Assembly: GCA_019695435.1 (NCBI GenBank)
Contig: JACTVF010000148.1
Location: forward strand, 1 to 6,257
Length of the DNA: 6,257 nt
Reading direction: 5' to 3'
DNA from: Methanoregulaceae archaeon
GTDB lineage: Archaea; Halobacteriota; Methanomicrobia; Methanomicrobiales; Methanospirillaceae
Shown: positions 5,260 to 6,257 of the stretch, piece by piece
Position numbering within the stretch: the stretch's first letter is position 1
How the letters are laid out: each line of letters opens with the position of its first letter
Program-made: the position numbers and the translations under genes
The notes under the pieces: generated by a model
What the model was told of the DNA's origin: nothing
What the model saw: only the letters and a program-made list of their open reading frames with translations
Databases searched by the model: none

Positions 5260-6257
5260 TCCCGATCTGAAGCGTTTGCGCGAGGAGGGCTACTTCATTC
5301 AAATTCGAGGTGGCCTTCTCGTCATGCGCGACGTGCCTTACGTTAACATGAAACGAGAGGTGCGGATGGGAACGCTTGTTTCGACTCTCACCGTCGCGGG
5401 TGATGTAACGCGCACACCGGACACCCATGTGGTTCACTTTGATGGCGAGTTCCCTTGCTCGTCGGACGGGCAACGACTTCAACAGATCGCACACCAAAGC
5501 GCTGCCATTGATTTGGGCAACGGCGTAAAGGCCCAGCATAGCTTTTCAAGCAAGCCCGCAGGAGGCTACGCGGACTATTACCACAAAATGACAACCTACG
5601 CGGCAATGTTGGCAGGCCCCGCTGAAGTTCTCAAACCGGGTGTTTCTCCGCGGACGTTCCGAACGCCGGAGGACGAGGAGAATAGTGTTTTCAACTATAC
5701 CGAAACCGCTTCGGATCGTGTGGGGATTGGAGCGCTGTCTGCGCTTTTGGCATCTGAGCGTATAGCCATTATCGGCCTCGGCGGCACTGGCTCGTATGTG
5801 CTCGACTTTGTCGCAAAGACACCAGTGCGCGAAATTCGCCTCATCGACGCTGACGAATTCTTGCAACATAACGCTTTCCGAGCCCCCGGTGCGCCAAGCC
5901 TCGATGAATTGCGCGAAGCTCCAAAGAAGGTTGATTACCTAAAAGCCATCTACTCGAAGATGCACAAGGGCATCGTTGCGCACGCCGTCGCACTCGATTC
6001 GACTAATTTGCATCTTCTCGAAGGCATCACGTTCGCGTTCATCTGCATGGATGCAGGCGAGGCCAAGAGACTGGTGGTTCAAAAGCTTGAGGCTTTGGGG
6101 GTCTCCTTTGTTGATACCGGCATGGGGCTGGAGCTTGTCGATGGCACCCTTGGAGGCATCCTTCGCATCACAGCCAGCACGTCACACAAACGAGAACACG
6201 TCCATCAGGGCCGCATTTCGTTCGCCGCGGGTGGGGAAGAGAATATCTATTCTTCCA
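5234..6257 (+). CDS. ThiF/E1-family adenylyltransferase with DUF6791-type N-terminal domain (3' end cut)
   Basis: The first 341 codons of an E1-like enzyme; no stop occurs before the window ends. Residues about 1-155 match my recollection of the DUF6791 domain found before ThiF domains (landmarks DLKRLREEGY 11-20, VHFDGEFPC 67-75, GGYADYYHKMTTYA 110-123, SVFNY 151-155). Residues about 160 onward are the ThiF/MoeB/E1 adenylation fold. The nucleotide loop is GLGGTGS 181-187. D205 and D207 (IDAD) lie at the strand that binds ATP ribose. N213 and R216 (HNAFRAPGA) match the Asn/Arg pair of E1 enzymes, and D273 (CMDAGEAKR) is the likely magnesium ligand. These residues suggest an active enzyme that would adenylate the C-terminus of the ubiquitin-like protein made just upstream. 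The two genes overlap by 26 bp, so expression is coupled. The catalytic cysteine of the E1 part is not identifiable here and may lie past the window. C75 in the N-terminal domain is a possible E2-like cysteine (inference). A sulfur-carrier activating enzyme is less likely given the neighbour. Confidence 0.88.
   Translation, partial: MSQRLINLSPDLKRLREEGYFIQIRGGLLVMRDVPYVNMKREVRMGTLVSTLTVAGDVTRTPDTHVVHFDGEFPCSSDGQRLQQIAHQSAAIDLGNGVKAQHSFSSKPAGGYADYYHKMTTYAAMLAGPAEVLKPGVSPRTFRTPEDEENSVFNYTETASDRVGIGALSALLASERIAIIGLGGTGSYVLDFVAKTPVREIRLIDADEFLQHNAFRAPGAPSLDELREAPKKVDYLKAIYSKMHKGIVAHAVALDSTNLHLLEGITFAFICMDAGEAKRLVVQKLEALGVSFVDTGMGLELVDGTLGGILRITASTSHKREHVHQGRISFAAGGEENIYSS

Noticed and set aside
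1..6257. CRISPR array, tRNA, transposon ends or attachment site
   Set aside because: No regularly spaced repeats, cloverleaf-like segments, transposase motifs or terminal repeats were seen on either strand.

Overview
The window is a compact, entirely plus-strand accessory locus of five genes. The first gene is cut by the left edge and the last by the right edge. Base composition is mid-to-moderately high GC, and several starts lack a good Shine-Dalgarno. Nothing identifies the host beyond a bacterium. A Gram-negative soil or freshwater lineage, possibly in or near the Verrucomicrobia/Acidobacteria, is only a guess. There are no rRNA, tRNA, CRISPR or transposase signals.

Left block (2-4420) is a tight three-gene operon. 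It holds (i) the 3' part of a sigma-70-like factor with a region-4 helix-turn-helix, (ii) a 188-aa putative DNA-binding protein with an XRE-like segment, and (iii) a 1133-aa fusion protein. The fusion joins an N-terminal ImmA/IrrE-type zinc metallopeptidase (HEIGH), a full UvrD/PcrA-type superfamily 1 helicase, and a C-terminal AddB/Cas4-like PD-(D/E)XK nuclease module with a four-cysteine iron-sulfur signature. The gaps between these genes are 1 and 5 bp.

An 83-bp spacer (4421-4503) contains a perfect 9-bp inverted repeat enclosing a smaller GC-rich hairpin. Its right arm ends three bases before the next start codon.

Right block (4504-6257) is a bacterial ubiquitin-like conjugation cassette. 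A 251-aa multi-ubiquitin protein with three beta-grasp modules overlaps by 26 bp a ThiF/E1-family adenylyltransferase. The E1-like protein has a DUF6791-type N-terminal domain and runs off the window. Related cassettes usually carry further components downstream, such as a DUF6527 protein, which would lie outside this window.

Taken together (inference), the locus looks like a stress- or phage-responsive island. A sigma factor, an HTH protein and an IrrE-type protease would supply sensing and transcriptional control. The helicase-nuclease would act on DNA. The Ubl/E1 pair would act as a protein-modification or filament-forming effector. The least familiar aspects are the linkage of the two blocks, the protease-helicase-nuclease fusion, and the replacement of the nuclease's expected acidic residue by arginine.
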